A stretch of 64,000 nucleotides of DNA from Microthyrium microscopicum. Taxonomy: Eukaryota; Ascomycota; Dothideomycetes; Microthyriales; Microthyriaceae. Both the position numbers and the translations under genes were made by a program. The stretch spans positions 570,576-634,575 of the forward strand of contig MU004236.1 in NCBI GenBank assembly GCA_010405405.1, written 5' to 3'. Of this stretch, positions 12,006 to 23,746 are shown piece by piece. Below the pieces are notes generated by a model, which ran no database searches, was not told the DNA's origin, and was given only the letters and a program-made list of their open reading frames with translations. The first letter of the stretch is position 1. Each line of letters opens with the position of its first letter.

Positions 12006-13414
12006 CTACACTAAAGCATCTCTATATTCAGCTAGGAAGCCCTCAATGACCTTTCCAAATGTCTCCACATGCTCTTCTGTGTGCTCAATATTCATCGTGA
12101 TAAATCCTCTAGTGGCGATATAAATCCCATGTTCCAGCAGGTAATGATAGAAAACAGCATGCAAAACATCCTTCTCCGGCCCCGCAAAAGTAATGTTGAA
12201 CAAACTTCCAAGCCCCGTCGTATACATCTTAGGCGTAGCCGCCGCCCCAAGAAGTTTCTCGATCGACGTATCAATGAAATTCCTTAACCTTTCACCAAGC
12301 GCATTGAGCTTCTCAACCGTATCCTCATCCATGATCTTACACCCAGCAATGCCGGCAGCCATCGTAACAACATTATTATTAAACGTGCCCGAATGCGTCA
12401 ACTTACCATTCCGTGGATCAAACATCTCCATAATCTCACGCCTCCCACCAAAAGCACCGATTCCCATGCCGCCGCCAATCCACTTGCCAAGGGTCGTGAT
12501 ATCTGGGCTGATGCCGAGCGTTGACTGGAGTCCTCTGTAGGCTAGGCGGGAAGTCATGACTTCGTCTAGGATGAAGAGCGCTTCGTAGTCGGTAGCTGCC
12601 ATGCGCAGGTAGTGAAGGAAATCCAGCTGTCCTGGAATGGAGCCGCCTGCTCCTTGCATTCCCTCTACTAGGATTGCGGCGAGAGAGTCTGGTGGGAGGC
12701 CGGAGAGGATGGCTTTGGTGGCTTTGATGTCGTTGTAGGGCGCGAGGATGAAGTCGTATTTGGCGTTCATGCTGTATTTGGGGGATGCTTCTGGGAAGGA
12801 TAATGGACCGCCGTGATATCCTCCGATGAAAGCAAGGATCTAGTATTTCGATTAGTGAAATGGAAGAAGGTCCATGGTTCTGGAAACTAAACCTTTTGCT
12901 TTCCAGTGAAGCCAATCGCTGCTCCTATAGCCATCAGATTCGCTTCCGTACCGGAATTGCAGAATCGAATCATATCCATGCCGTTCCCAAATCGCTCGAC
13001 CAAGATCTTTGCAAGTTCACCCTCATATTGGTTCTTACCACCAAAGTTCCAACCTCCGTCCAAGGCTTTCACAATTGCTGCTTTGATCGTCGCATTGCTG
13101 TGGCCGTAGATGCCAGCAGAATATTCGCTCAGGAAATCGATGTACGAGTGTCCGTCAACAGAGAAGAGTGTAGTCGATTGGCCATGCGATATCGTCAAAG
13201 GAAATGGCAATGCGTGCAATACAGTCCGAGTGTTCGCGCCAGGCATATGCTTCAGAGTCTCATTGTAGAAAGCTAGAGATTTGGGGTTGCGATTCGCATA
13301 TCTGCGCTGCATGCTCTCCAGCGTTGTTTGGAGAGCAGATAGTGGCGGCTGTATCTTATCTGCTTGGCCATTGTTTTCAGGCTTGATAATTGGAAGCTTT
13401 AGACCTTTATCCAT
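12006..13414 (-). CDS. Class III PLP aminotransferase (glutamate-1-semialdehyde aminomutase-like)
   Basis: Model on the minus strand: exons 13414-12893 and 12839-12006, 451 aa, with a phase-0 intron. Fold-type I aminotransferase features are present: the phosphate-binding loop region RFCNSGTEANLMAIGAA, the acidic residue of ALFILDEVMTSR, the PLP lysine in TTLGKWIGGGMGIGAFGG and the GTFNNN region. The order and spacing resemble glutamate-1-semialdehyde 2,1-aminomutase. Fungi make ALA by the Shemin route, so this homolog probably acts on another amino or keto acid; the substrate is unknown. It converges on the HAD hydrolase. Coding-strand composition changes from C-rich to G-rich near 12480. 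Confidence 0.88.
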
Positions 13415-14365
13415 GATGTTGTGTGAAACTTGAGTGATGAAATTGGACCAAATTGGGCGATATTAGCTTCGAGGCGCTTATATCTGTATATCAGCTAACT
13501 TCACGAGACGAGTAGAGTATTTTGATGTTACGTCGACTAGCTTCGCAAGTTGAGCTGCAGCCTCACACGGCAACGTCTGAGTTCGGCAGTTTATCGCGGG
13601 ATATTCTATTCTAGCACTTTAGTGATTGCAAATGCTTTTGGTATCTGGGTAGACTAGAATTCTCACGAGGATACAATGTAGACATTTTAAGGGAGTCTTG
13701 ATGCGAATATTTTCAAGATTATATTCTGGTAAGGCTTGCCATGGTACCTCAGTGATAGTAGCAGGTACTCCCCGATCGATTTATGCCTCCTACTACGCCT
13801 TTGCGTAGATGTTTTGGAGGTCAAAGTGAACATAGAAGATTCAAGGAAATATTGAATAAGCTGTTGGACTTGTCGTGAGCTGGAATAGAAATGCCATGTC
13901 GGTAGACTTGTGAATGTGCCATTGATCTTGCCGCCTGACTCTTCTGCGCAGGTTGACTGCGCGAGTGCCCACTAGCTGAATGAATGCTATCGAGCTTCGA
14001 ACGCCATCTGTCGACTACAAAGAACTCGATCGTGAAGTACGCTCAATCGCCGAATCGGGGATGTAAGAAGTCGTGGTGAGCGCTGAGACATCGCGACAGG
14101 CATGGCTCAATAAGGCTAGCGCCAAAAGTGACGTCGATTTGCTTCATTTCCAGCCTGAATGTTGCGCGTAACCAACAAACAGCTCGACTTTCTGCAAGTA
14201 AACTTGATGAAATCGGCTTTTACATTTCTCCAGAGGACAAAATCTCCATCCCACGCCGGCAAGCGCCTGTTAAGCATACCAAGAAGACCCCCAAGATTCC
14301 AACTACCAGTGCCTTTCTTCAGCCAAGCAAATTGTTCAAAGCAACCATCAAAATACATACACGAA
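13415..14365. other. Intergenic, divergent promoters
   Basis: This is the 950-bp region between the aminotransferase start and the next small gene. I see no supported coding sequence or repeat. Confidence 0.45.
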
Positions 14366-14867
14366 ATGTCAGACCAAGACTACGAGTCATTCCTTGACAA
14401 GGCAAACCAAGATACTGGAGCCTCCAAGGATCAGGCCCAATCCAAGTCCAAGTCAGTCGGTATCAAATCTGTAGACACAGATGTCCCCGTGGAACTGGAG
14501 AAAGTTGATGAGATTTACGTCTCTGACGCGGACGAGCCGTTCGAGCCACTTAGCCTGAAGTATAAGGGCGATGGGCTACCCAGCGCTGGTAAGTTTCGAA
14601 CCTTTTGTCTTGAAAGTGTTGCGCTGACGAGGTGTAGATGAGTTTGGCAAACTAGTGGGAGAAACGGTCGAGAGCATCAAGCAAAAGGACTTTGATCCGA
14701 GGGGCCAGTACAAAAAGGTGATTGATGCAGTCAAGAAGGCTGGCGACGGCGATGTTTCGTTCTTCAGAGCTGAGCTGGATAGCACACGGGTGCAATATCT
14801 TATCGTTAGCCTTGACTCCAAGAACAACAAACTTGTTGGTTTGAAGGCTTTAGCTATAGAATCATGA
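14366..14867 (+). CDS. Small conserved-looking protein of unknown function
   Basis: Model: exons 14366-14588 and 14638-14867, 150 aa (starts MSDQDYESFLDKANQ). The intron is 49 bp with GTAAG/TAG ends, and the splice joins LPSA to DEFGKLVGE. The first 45 residues are polar and probably disordered; the C-terminal half looks folded (DVSFFRAELDSTRVQYLIVSL). No signal peptide, membrane segment or zinc ligands are seen. I do not recognise the family. Support comes from the clean splice, in-frame continuity and protein-like composition. Confidence 0.65.
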
Positions 14868-15178
14868 AATAACGATGGCAATGATACTGCTCACGATACC
14901 AGCATACACTTACTGAGTTTACTTTCTTTTGCAAAATGACGAAGAGTACAATAGTTCGCGTAGTATTCGCAGTCACTGTCAACGGCACATGTGTCAGGAT
15001 TACATTTCTCATTGTCTATCGTACAAAATCTCTAGGCAACTCGCACGATCGACCGCTGAAAAGTTCCAACGCAGTATGGTACAATCAAGGTGCCTCAAAA
15101 TCTCAATCTCTGGAAAATCGCACCTGCTCCGCTCCAGAACATTCCGCAGCAGGACTACAAGACACATAGCCTAGCACA
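14868..15178. other. Intergenic, convergent 3' flanks
   Basis: Short frames on the plus strand have no recognisable product. It is most likely the 3'UTRs of the small gene and of the SNF2 gene. Confidence 0.45.
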
Positions 15179-17868
15179 TTAAGTCTTCAAACTGGCCAGC
15201 AGTCCACCCTCCGTTCGACTGTCAACAGCAGTGAAGGCGGCACCAGAATCCAGACCACGCTCAGCCCGCTCGTAGGCCTCCTCGCTACGATCAGTCAGGA
15301 TGCGAACGTCCTTATCTGTCAAAACCTGACCATCGCCAATCTCAACCTCCTCACCATCATCCTTGTCAATGCGAGCACGCAGCTCCGCCAACGTCTCGTT
15401 GTTGATACCTCCACGTACTCCGCCTTCTCGAATAACCAGCTTCTCCAGCCGACGCTTGCCTGCGGCCTTCTCCAGCAACTCTTCTTCCACGGTATTACGG
15501 GTAGCGAGGCGGTATACGATCACGTTGCGGGTTTGCCCGATTCGGTGAGCGCGATCTTGCGCTTGGAGATCCTGCTGAGGGTTCCAGTCGGAGTCATAGA
15601 GGACGACGGTGTCTGCAGCAACGAGATTGATGCCCTGTCCGCCAGCGCGAGTGGACAGGAGGAAGATGTCGGACTTCTCTGCGGAGGTGGTGGAGGTGTT
15701 ACTGAAAGCAGCGATTTGAAAAGCACGTTCAGCCTGTGGAGTGTCGCCGTCAATACGGGAGAAGGACCAATTGCGGATGGAGCAATAGGTCTCAAGAATG
15801 TCCAATTGTGTTTTGAACTGAGAAAAGATCAGCACCTTATGACCTCCTGCGAAGAGGGATGGCAGGAGGGCATCCAGAAGCATCATTTTGCCGGAACTTG
15901 TGATGACACTTTCATCTGGCGTAGTCTCTATGAGTTCCCCTTGGTCATCCAGCTCCAAGAAAGGGTTGAAGAAGTTGTAAGGAGAATCGCAGCAGAGTCG
16001 CAGTTGCATCATTGGATTGTCCAACTTCTTTTGCCCGATGTATTTCTTTGCAAGAGCAAGAGTCGAGGCGGTAACACGATCGTGTTCATCCTCAGAGTTG
16101 AAGGATTCTGTATCTTCTCGGTCGGGCGAGTTTTCCAACTCCTCAAAGTAAGCTCTGTCTGAGAGCTCAGCGTAATTGCGACGGCCAACTTTACGGCTTC
16201 CGCGAACACTAGACGCAGGAGTCGAATCGCGAGAGGTACGCGAACTCTTATTAGGAGTTTCGAGACCACTCGCGTTGAGTTTGCGCTTCAAGCTACCTGT
16301 GCTAGTCCGAACACTATTCGGAGTCGAAGAACGACTGACTGAGAGGCGTTGAAACATCTTGTCTTCTAGATAAGCGCGGCTTTTACGATCGATAATAGCC
16401 TTGTACAGCTCCTTCTGCACTGGAGTGAGATGCGCGAACAGTACATACTCACGCTTCTTGGGCAGTGATTTCTCTACGTCAGCTTTGATGCGTCGAAGCA
16501 GGAAAGGCTTTAGGATGGCGTGTAGAGATGCAACCAGCTTTGATTGGCGATCCTCCGAGAAGAGCTTGTTGTATGACTTCTTGTCCTTGACGTCAGAGAA
16601 GTCGAACCAAGATTGAAACTGGTCCAGTTTGTCAAATACTTCTGGCATTAGAAAATGTAGCAACGACCATAGCTCATTAAGGTTGTTCTGCAATGGTGTT
16701 CCTGTAATCAAGAGCCGATTGGAAGATTGATAACTCATTAGATCCCGAATGAGTTTGCAATCTAGATTCTTCAATCTATGACCTTCATCCTGAGAAGTGT
16801 TAAAACAGTGCTGAAGCCGTTAAACATGAAGTGACAGAAGACTCACAATAATCAAGAACGACCACGGATAGTTTTGCAGAAACTTCTTGTCGTTCATGCA
16901 TATTTCATAGCTCGTGATGACAACTGGAAATGTGGGCGTGCCTGGTGACTTCAGTTTCTTGGCCCGAATCTGGGCTCGCTCCGCCTTGCTGCCATGGTAG
17001 AGCACTGTTGGAATTTCCGGTGTCCACTTTGAGAACTCATTGACCCAGTTGGACGTCGTACTCAGAGGGGCAGCGATTAGGAACGGGCCATAGGCCTCCT
17101 TCTCGCGCAAAAAGGCCAGAAGAGAAATAGTCTGTATCGTCTTGCCCAAGCCCATCTCGTCTGCTAGAATGCCGTTGAGTCCATTCTCGTACAAGGATAT
17201 CATCCACTCCAGCCCTTCAAGCTGGTATTTTCTCATGGCGCCACCTGTAACAAGCGATGGCTGACGGGCCGATTTGAGGTTCTGGATCCCGATATCACCT
17301 GCGCGAATATCTTCTTCTACCGCTTCCTGAATGGCATCGTTGACAGTGCCTTGGCCAGCCTTCGCGGCGACGTCTTCTTTGCTGAAGAAGCTGGTCAGTT
17401 TACCAGTCTGTGGGGCACCCGACTTCTTAGGCCGACCGCGACCACGCTTAGTAGTCGAGGCTTTGCCGTCGTCTTCCAAAGCACCTCCACGGGCACTACG
17501 GCGCTGCGCATCCTCGGCGACTTTTTCAGCCACGTCTTCTTTTCTCTGGGCCTTCTTCATGGAGCGATCGGTTTTGGCTGCATCGGCTTCATCTTGTTTC
17601 TGCATGTTCTCGAGCATAATCGTCGAGAAAAGCTACAGATTGTAAGCTTAATTCAGGTAAACACACTCGAGGGTAGACAAACCTTGCTTTGGTTGAGCAA
17701 GAAGTCCAGCGCCTTGAACTTCTTGTCAAGGGCTTCGGATCCTTCACCAAGAACCTTCTTACGCTCTGCCTCCATTGCTTCATCATTCTTGGCCTTCTCT
17801 GCTTCGAGTTGCTTGCGAATTTTCTCCTCTTCTTGACGCATAGCGTCAGTTACGGAAGCGCCCTCCAT
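15179..17868 (-). CDS. SNF2-family chromatin remodeler, LSH/HELLS/DDM1-like (IRC5/MUS-30 type)
   Basis: Model on the minus strand: exons 17868-17683, 17632-16847 and 16789-15179, 860 aa. The N-terminus is a charged coiled coil (EEEKIRKQLEAEKAK) and a basic linker (KRGRGRPKK). The ATPase core shows Walker A ADEMGLGKTIQ, the DEGH box (restored by the second splice), LLITGTPLQNNLNELWSLL, and the C-terminal helicase block LLSTRAGGQGINLVAADTV with QAQDRAHRIGQ. A Ser/Arg/Thr-rich insertion lies between the two lobes. Order and length match the HELLS/LSH-DDM1 subfamily, nuclear nucleosome-sliding ATPases that support DNA methylation in plants and animals and DNA-damage tolerance in fungi. The subfamily is assigned from overall resemblance; SNF2 membership is certain. 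Confidence 0.92.
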
Positions 17869-19197
17869 AATCAACGACTGTGATTTCAATGAAAGAGAGT
17901 CCTCCGGTATCAGTAGTATGTTGAAGTAAAACAGGAGAGGAATTTCAAATGGAGCGACCACCGAAAAGCCACAACACGACTAAGAAGTCGAGGACGTCAT
18001 GGGGAATGTGTAAAAGGAAAGATGTAGGACTTCAAGAGGGGTTGAATGTTCAAATTGAAGAAAGATACTGTAGTAGGAATGACTCAAAGAGCACAGTTTA
18101 CCTTGTATGGCAATATCGGACCTGTTGAAAGTTCAGAGGTTATCGTCGCCTCCTCGAGTCCTCGTTGCTCCTGAATGTGGCAACAAGGCGCGTCGCGTGC
18201 TAAAATCGCGAAATGCTGACGCGAAGTCACGTGCGGCTCATTAGACCAACAATTTCCAACTTCAGTCGTTCATCGAAGTTGAGATCAAGTGTGCAATTCG
18301 TGTTATCAGGGAGATTTCATCTCCAATGGCTCAGGCATACTGGTTCTGTAAATGATCTTGTTCGGAGATGATGAGTCAAAACAATAGCTCACTAAGTAGG
18401 TATCTTGAGGGAGATGAGGCTGCAGGACTTCAACGCTCGATAGTGTCAATTCATAGGTAATTGACTTCTCTGATATAAATCTGACGCGAGTTGAAAGCAC
18501 GTCTTGTTTCTTCGGGATAGATGAGTTGATATTCTTTAGCAAAACAGGAAGAATCCGCACATCGCTCCTACCTTAAGATGCTCAAACCACACAACTAGGG
18601 AAGGAACATGATGGCCCAAACAACTCGTTCTTACCAAAGCTTGCTTCAAACAGCAACTAGAGAATGCATCATCCCTTGAACTGTTTCACAATGTTCAGTT
18701 GGGGAAGGTGCTACTTCCGATAAATACCAACACCACACTGTTTTTGGACATGATTTCCACAAACGAAGGCTTGATTAAGATACCGCAGCCAAAATATGAA
18801 TGAGCGACTGGTAGAAACAGCGCTAAAGACAGGCGGAAATTACTTCTACAGTCTAGTCCCTACCTCAGGAGTAGTCAGGCACTCAACTAGCAAGCAAATT
18901 GGGACTGCACAGCTCAGTGATTGGCAGTTTGTAACGATATGATGAGGTGAAAACCACCCTCAAATCTTATCGTGACTTCCGAAAGCTACAGCTTAGCCTC
19001 AAGTTACGGCCGGAGGTTATTCCGAAGCACAATCTTGTTGGTATTTAACCTTTTCGCAGCTTCGATTCTTCCTCCACTTCTTCTTCTTCTTCACCACCAT
19101 TTCACAGAAGATTTTTCACAACACCAAATCCAAAGCTCTTTTCTTACCAAACAATCAACTACCACTACCCGTTCTTTGAACACCCACATCAAGCAAG
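17869..19197. other. Intergenic, divergent promoters (SNF2 gene and CAP gene)
   Basis: 1.3 kb without a supported gene. A minus-strand 84-codon frame at 18306-18560 is open but has no recognisable product. The 120 bp before the CAP gene are rich in cttc/ttcacc pyrimidine motifs typical of a 5' leader. Confidence 0.45.
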
Positions 19198-19999
19198 ATG
19201 CGTTTCTCCATCGCTACCATTCTGGCCTTGGCCACTTCGTTCGTCGCTGAAACTGCTGCTTTCTCGATCTACGACCCAAAATTCCAGGCCTCATGTGTCC
19301 AGGTAAGTCCAAGTTAGCTCGCAACACTTGTCCATCATGAAATTGACAAACTGCACAGGCCCACAACGATTGTCGTTCCAAGCATTGCTCTCCCAATGTC
19401 AACTGGAACAATGACCTTGCCGTAGCTGCTCAGAGCAGCGCCAATCAGTGTGTTTTCAAGCACATTGTAAGTCTACTTATGACCTTTGCTAGTGAATCTT
19501 CTCTAACATCAACCAGGGCTCAGGCTATGGTCAGAACTTGTTGGGCGTAACAACCACTACCGGTTATGCCGATTTCGACTTCAATCAGTACGACGGTATT
19601 GCCAAGGCCTGGTACGGCGAGGTATGTTCCCAGAATCCGTTTTTGATTTGAACGATTATGCTTATTTTTGAAAGGGTGCGAAATACAACTACAGCCGTCC
19701 TGGTTGGTTGGGAGACGCCAGCACCGGAGAGTTGGGCCACTTCACTCAGGTGGTCTGGAAGGCATCGGTCAACATTGGCTGTGCATGGTGAGTGGCTTCC
19801 TTTTGCCTCGCATATGATCGACCAGACACTAACAAATCACAGGAACTCCAAGCCCTGCCCAGCTGGCGATGGCAAATGGAGCTACTACTTCTACTGCAAC
19901 TACACCCCTCAAGGCAATGTGTACACCAATGGACCGGATCCCAACATCTTGTTCGAACAAAATGTTCTTCCAGAGGGATGTGGTGGCCATAAGTACTAG
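19198..19999 (+). CDS. Secreted CAP-domain (PR-1/PRY-like) protein
   Basis: Model: exons 19198-19302, 19359-19466, 19517-19621, 19675-19787 and 19843-19999, 195 aa. A signal peptide (MRFSIATILALATSFVAETAA) precedes a CAP/SCP domain covering nearly all of the mature protein. The two signatures are present: CAP1 GHFTQVVWKAS and CAP2 YYFYCNYTPQGN; the metal/cavity residues (AHNDCR at the start, GELGHF) are also kept. Yeast PRY relatives bind sterols and fatty acids outside the cell; others act in host interaction. It is shorter than PRY proteins because it lacks a Ser/Thr-rich linker before the domain. Confidence 0.93.
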
Positions 20000-20335
20000 C
20001 CAACAGATGGCAGTACCTCCCTCTCCACTTCACGGTTGTTACTGATGACAATGATGGGGTTGGTGTTTGTGGTGTTTATGTGTCGGGGCCTGTAAATTAT
20101 ATTTCTGTGTGAGATGTCTCACCACGCCCTACATAGGTTTGATCTTGAAAGTCCACTGGACATTTCTGAGTCTCAATGAAGATGATAATCCATTTAACAA
20201 CTGTTTCCTCATGCGTGAACTTGATGATTGAAGAGAATGGCAATTTCAGACGCTGTTGTGGAATCGCATCGCCTGTGATGGTAGCCAGCCATAGAGGGTG
20301 GCGGTGAGTTCGGAAAACGTTGATATTTGTATATA
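20000..20335. other. Intergenic, convergent 3' flanks
   Basis: 3' flanks of the CAP gene and of the RPA43 gene; no gene or repeat is seen. Confidence 0.5.
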
Positions 20336-21864
20336 CTAGACTTTCTGCTTCCCCTTCTTCACAGCCGAACCATTCGATTTCTTCTTTGCACTTTTTGCTG
20401 GCGTTTCCACCTCTGTGGGCGCAGGCGTAGGCATCTCAGTAGTAGCTCGCGGCGTGCCCCCATAGCTCTGCGGTCTACTTTGTCCCAACGGCATTCTTGA
20501 CGTCGCCCTTGACACTAATCCCATCTCTTCGAGCGCCGTAATCTCCAGATCCTGCTCCTCTGTCAATAAGGAGCCCTCAATACTGACGACTGTGCGCTCA
20601 TCGCGTTCCATTGTCAAATCAAAATCTCGTGCGCGGAAGTCTAGCATCCCACCCACTGGATTTCCATTCCCATCATGCCATGCCCCTGCTCCACCAAGTC
20701 GTAGGTTCATTACGTCCACATCTTCTCCGCCGATGGAAGATGCATCATCGGACAGGTCGGCAATCCAGCGCCAAGACTTGGGAAGACGCGAGCGCGCGAT
20801 ACTGGCATTCCAGAGACCTTTGACGATGAGCGCAATATGTGATTCTGTCTGCAGTGTGACTTGGCCGGACAGCCAAGCACCTTTATTGGGGCGGAAGACG
20901 AGTAACTCGGCTGAGACCCAGATGTACGAGTCCGCGTAACCGTCCGTGAGTTGAGCGAGACTAAGATCATGTTTCTTCGGCGGAGCTGACACTGCGGCAT
21001 TGCGGTAGGCGACAACAATACCTTTCACCGGTGGGTGGTAGCCGAGGAGGGCGGTGGAGAGGGAGTTTGCGCATGATGCCTCGAAAGTGTAGCTGTTGCC
21101 GACGGGAGGAACGGGAAGGTACATTTTGGCGGTGATGAGTTTGAATGAGCTGTTAGCTGGACTGCTCGTGGGTCTGGTAAGGGTCCCCTCCAGTGTCACC
21201 GTGGAGTCGAAAGGTTTGTGTTGGAACGCGTTCTGATATGTCGTAGGATGGATAAGATATCGGCTTGGGGTCTTCTCGGGAGTTGGTTCGCCCATTTCTA
21301 TATCTTGCATAGTACCATTTGTTGCTTGGGTTTCTGTTATGTTTTCATCCTTCCGTTTCGATTTCTTGGTATCCTTCTTGGCTTTGGACTTTTTCTCTTT
21401 TCCTGGAGTTGCACTTTCATCCTTGTCCTTTTTCTTCTTCTTCTTGGTCGTCGAATCTGCTGATGGTACGGGTACAGCTGATTTGGGGATAGTGGGCAAT
21501 GAAATTTTGGTAGTTGGAACGCTACTTGGGCCCGGGCTTGCTTGTGATGTAGATGTGGTGGGCATCGGTGATTCTGAAGGGATGTGAGGAAGTGGTACTT
21601 GCGACGGATTTGAGATAGGTGCGGGAGCTAGTTATGGTGAGTTTGATTCGTTTCATAGTCGCGGCAATGGAATAAGAGCTTACTGCCGGAACCTGATATG
21701 AGCTCTGAGGGTAGAGGGACTCGAGAAGTTTTCAGTAGAACAGGTGTATCCTCAGACCGGACCTTTCGCTTCTTGGGCCTTGAATCAGTGTTCTCCTCAC
21801 CCTCAGTCTTCCGCCTCTTCTTCGAACCATCTTTTGATTTTCGAGGTTTTTCTTCTTCCGACAT
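20336..21864 (-). CDS. RPA43: RNA polymerase I subunit RPA43
   Basis: Nucleolar polymerase I stalk subunit, partner of RPA14 and of the initiation factor Rrn3. Model on the minus strand: exons 21864-21684 and 21627-20336, 490 aa. The N-terminus is a long Lys-rich, low-complexity extension (KKKKKKDKDES, KSKAKKDTKKSKRK). The conserved core starts near residue 200 with LITAKMYLPVPPVGN and LLGYHPPVKGIVVAYRN (N-terminal stalk fold), followed by the OB-like part WVSAELLVFRPNKGAWLSG. The C-terminus ends in a basic tail (KKSNGSAVKKGKQK). The protein is longer than yeast Rpa43 because of the charged N-terminal extension. Assignment rests on the PVKG-AYRN and W-LSG-V signatures. Confidence 0.85.
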
Positions 21865-22672
21865 GTTTCCTGAGGGCAAAGGTGGATAAGAAGAAGAGAT
21901 ATAGCGATATCGTAAGGTTTTTGGGTGCACAAGTAGCGATCCGAACTTTTCTTTGCGACTCGCAGAAAAAAAGAGTCGGCTTTGAAGTTGAGTCCCGCAC
22001 CAATTGAGTGGGACCGTGCGCTGCCAAGGATCTGATCAGCCTTGCGATAAGGTTCTATCAGGCTGAGAACTCCAACCTCAACCTTATTGCATTGCCTTGA
22101 TGGATGGTCTTCATAATATTTGCCAGATATTCGAATCATTTGAATTGCTTAACTCCGATCTACGTGCCGCATGACCGTATATGGCATCTTTTCATGAACG
22201 ACGATGGTTGTCGTCGTGTCGATAATAGCGTTTCCTTATTCAGCAAAGAGGTTTTATTTCTCGTCATCATGAAAGGCTAAGAATTGAAAATAATCTCTGA
22301 GAGATAAAGCATTTCGATTAAGAGTGTAGCATATGGGAGCCAATGATGCTGGTGGGACCGCGCCACTTAACAGGTACTGCCTTGACCCGATGCCATCCTT
22401 CGCACCTGCTATTATAATCGCACACTAGACCTATCATGAGCAAGTATACTCAGAAGCTCTTCCCTCTGGGACACCGCGAATCTCCACTTGCAACTGATGA
22501 CCTGATCAGTTTTGCTGCTAGGGAAGGCACAGGCTGATTCCCCACCAGGCAATTAGTGAGATCCTCGACTTTCAAGTTGGCTCTGGAATCCTTCTCTAAC
22601 TTCAACTTTTACCTTTCACACTCTGCTTCGCTATTTGACAGAAATCGCTAAAAAATCACCTACCCGGTCAAG
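21865..22672. other. Intergenic, divergent promoters
   Basis: Upstream regions of RPA43 (left) and of the secreted cysteine-rich gene (right). An AT-rich tract at 22250-22340 and a TATA-like tataat near 22411 are visible. No gene is supported. Confidence 0.4.
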
Positions 22673-23746
22673 ATGAAGCTCTCTACCACCATCTTCATTG
22701 TCTCTATGGCTACAATTGCTATCGCAATTCCTACTTCCGAAACCATTACCAAGCACTGTCTGAACACTTGTTTCTCCGAACAGAAAGGTCATTTCACTGG
22801 TATTGACGAGAACGGTTGTGCTACGAACCTCGCTGGCTTTGTGAACTGCACCATCGCCTACCCAATCGACATCGTCCCACAGCAGCTTGCTTGTCGTCGT
22901 CTCTGCGATCACTGCGTTATCTCCAATTGCGCCGAAGATTATTGTCCCACTGACGGTCCATATACCGAAGTCTGCTCTGACAAGAACCATCCTCAGCTCG
23001 CAACCAAATTCCCACTTCTAGTTCAGGAATTGACCGCAGGTGTTTTGGAAACATCTATCGACATTCCACAGGCAGGTAAGAGTTCTTTATGAAAATGACT
23101 CCTCTTGATGCCATTGCGTATCATGACTTTGCAATCAATGGACAACATAAATGGCGTGGCCCCCGTCAGCTTCTTTGGCTGCCATTCCCATCGAGTATGA
23201 TGGGAACCAAAATGTGTGTTCCCTTATAAGGCCCAGTGGTAGACAAGGCGTCCGATGGAAATGTGCCATTTATTTTGTGGAGCCGTCGGCTTTGATGAAT
23301 AACACTTTTTGGCAAACTTGCGCTAATCAATATCAGGAATCTTTTCTTCTCTCGGAGCTTCTTACGACCAGTCCTCTACATCTTCCACTCCCGAAGTTCC
23401 TGTCGCTGAGCCTTCTCTTAGCGCAGGAGGTGCCATCATTGCCACGGCTGTCAGTGCTGGAGTTGCCGCTGCTGGAACCTCAACCATCAATTCTTCAGGT
23501 TCTCTGATCGAACGTGCTGCTGCTTGTAAAGCACCACCTTCCGATACCATCTGCGGTGATCTTGGCTTCGGCGACGGACCAGGAAATTGCGCACCAGTCA
23601 ACTCGGGTTTCATTGTTTGTATGCTTGCTTTTCAGGGCAATGCGATTTGTATCGAGGATTGCCTTAGTTGTGTGAACAGCTCGTGTGGTGAGTACTTTTG
23701 TAGTACTGGTCCTTGGAATCACATCTGTGGTCCTGGCGCCAATTAG
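22673..23746 (+). CDS. Secreted cysteine-rich protein with two related cysteine modules
   Basis: Model: exons 22673-23075 and 23337-23746, 270 aa. The 261-bp intron is unusually long for this window, so a small extra exon cannot be excluded. A signal peptide (MKLSTTIFIVSMATIAIAIP) precedes module 1 (about residues 27-105). A Ser/Ala-rich linker then leads to module 2 (about residues 198-268). Both modules share C-x9-C with an intervening GF and then C-x3-C-x2-C-x4-C-x4-C-x8/9-C (LACRRLCDHC versus AICIEDCLSC), so they arose by internal duplication. I do not recognise the family. Small size, secretion and cysteine density fit an apoplastic effector or surface protein, but that is inference. Confidence 0.78.

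Noticed and set aside
12006-13414. Bona fide glutamate-1-semialdehyde aminomutase of a C5 heme pathway
   Set aside because: Fungi make ALA by ALA synthase and no glutamyl-tRNA reductase is present nearby; only family resemblance is claimed.
18306-18560. 84-codon minus-strand frame
   Set aside because: No recognisable product, no nearby splice partner; within normal chance length.
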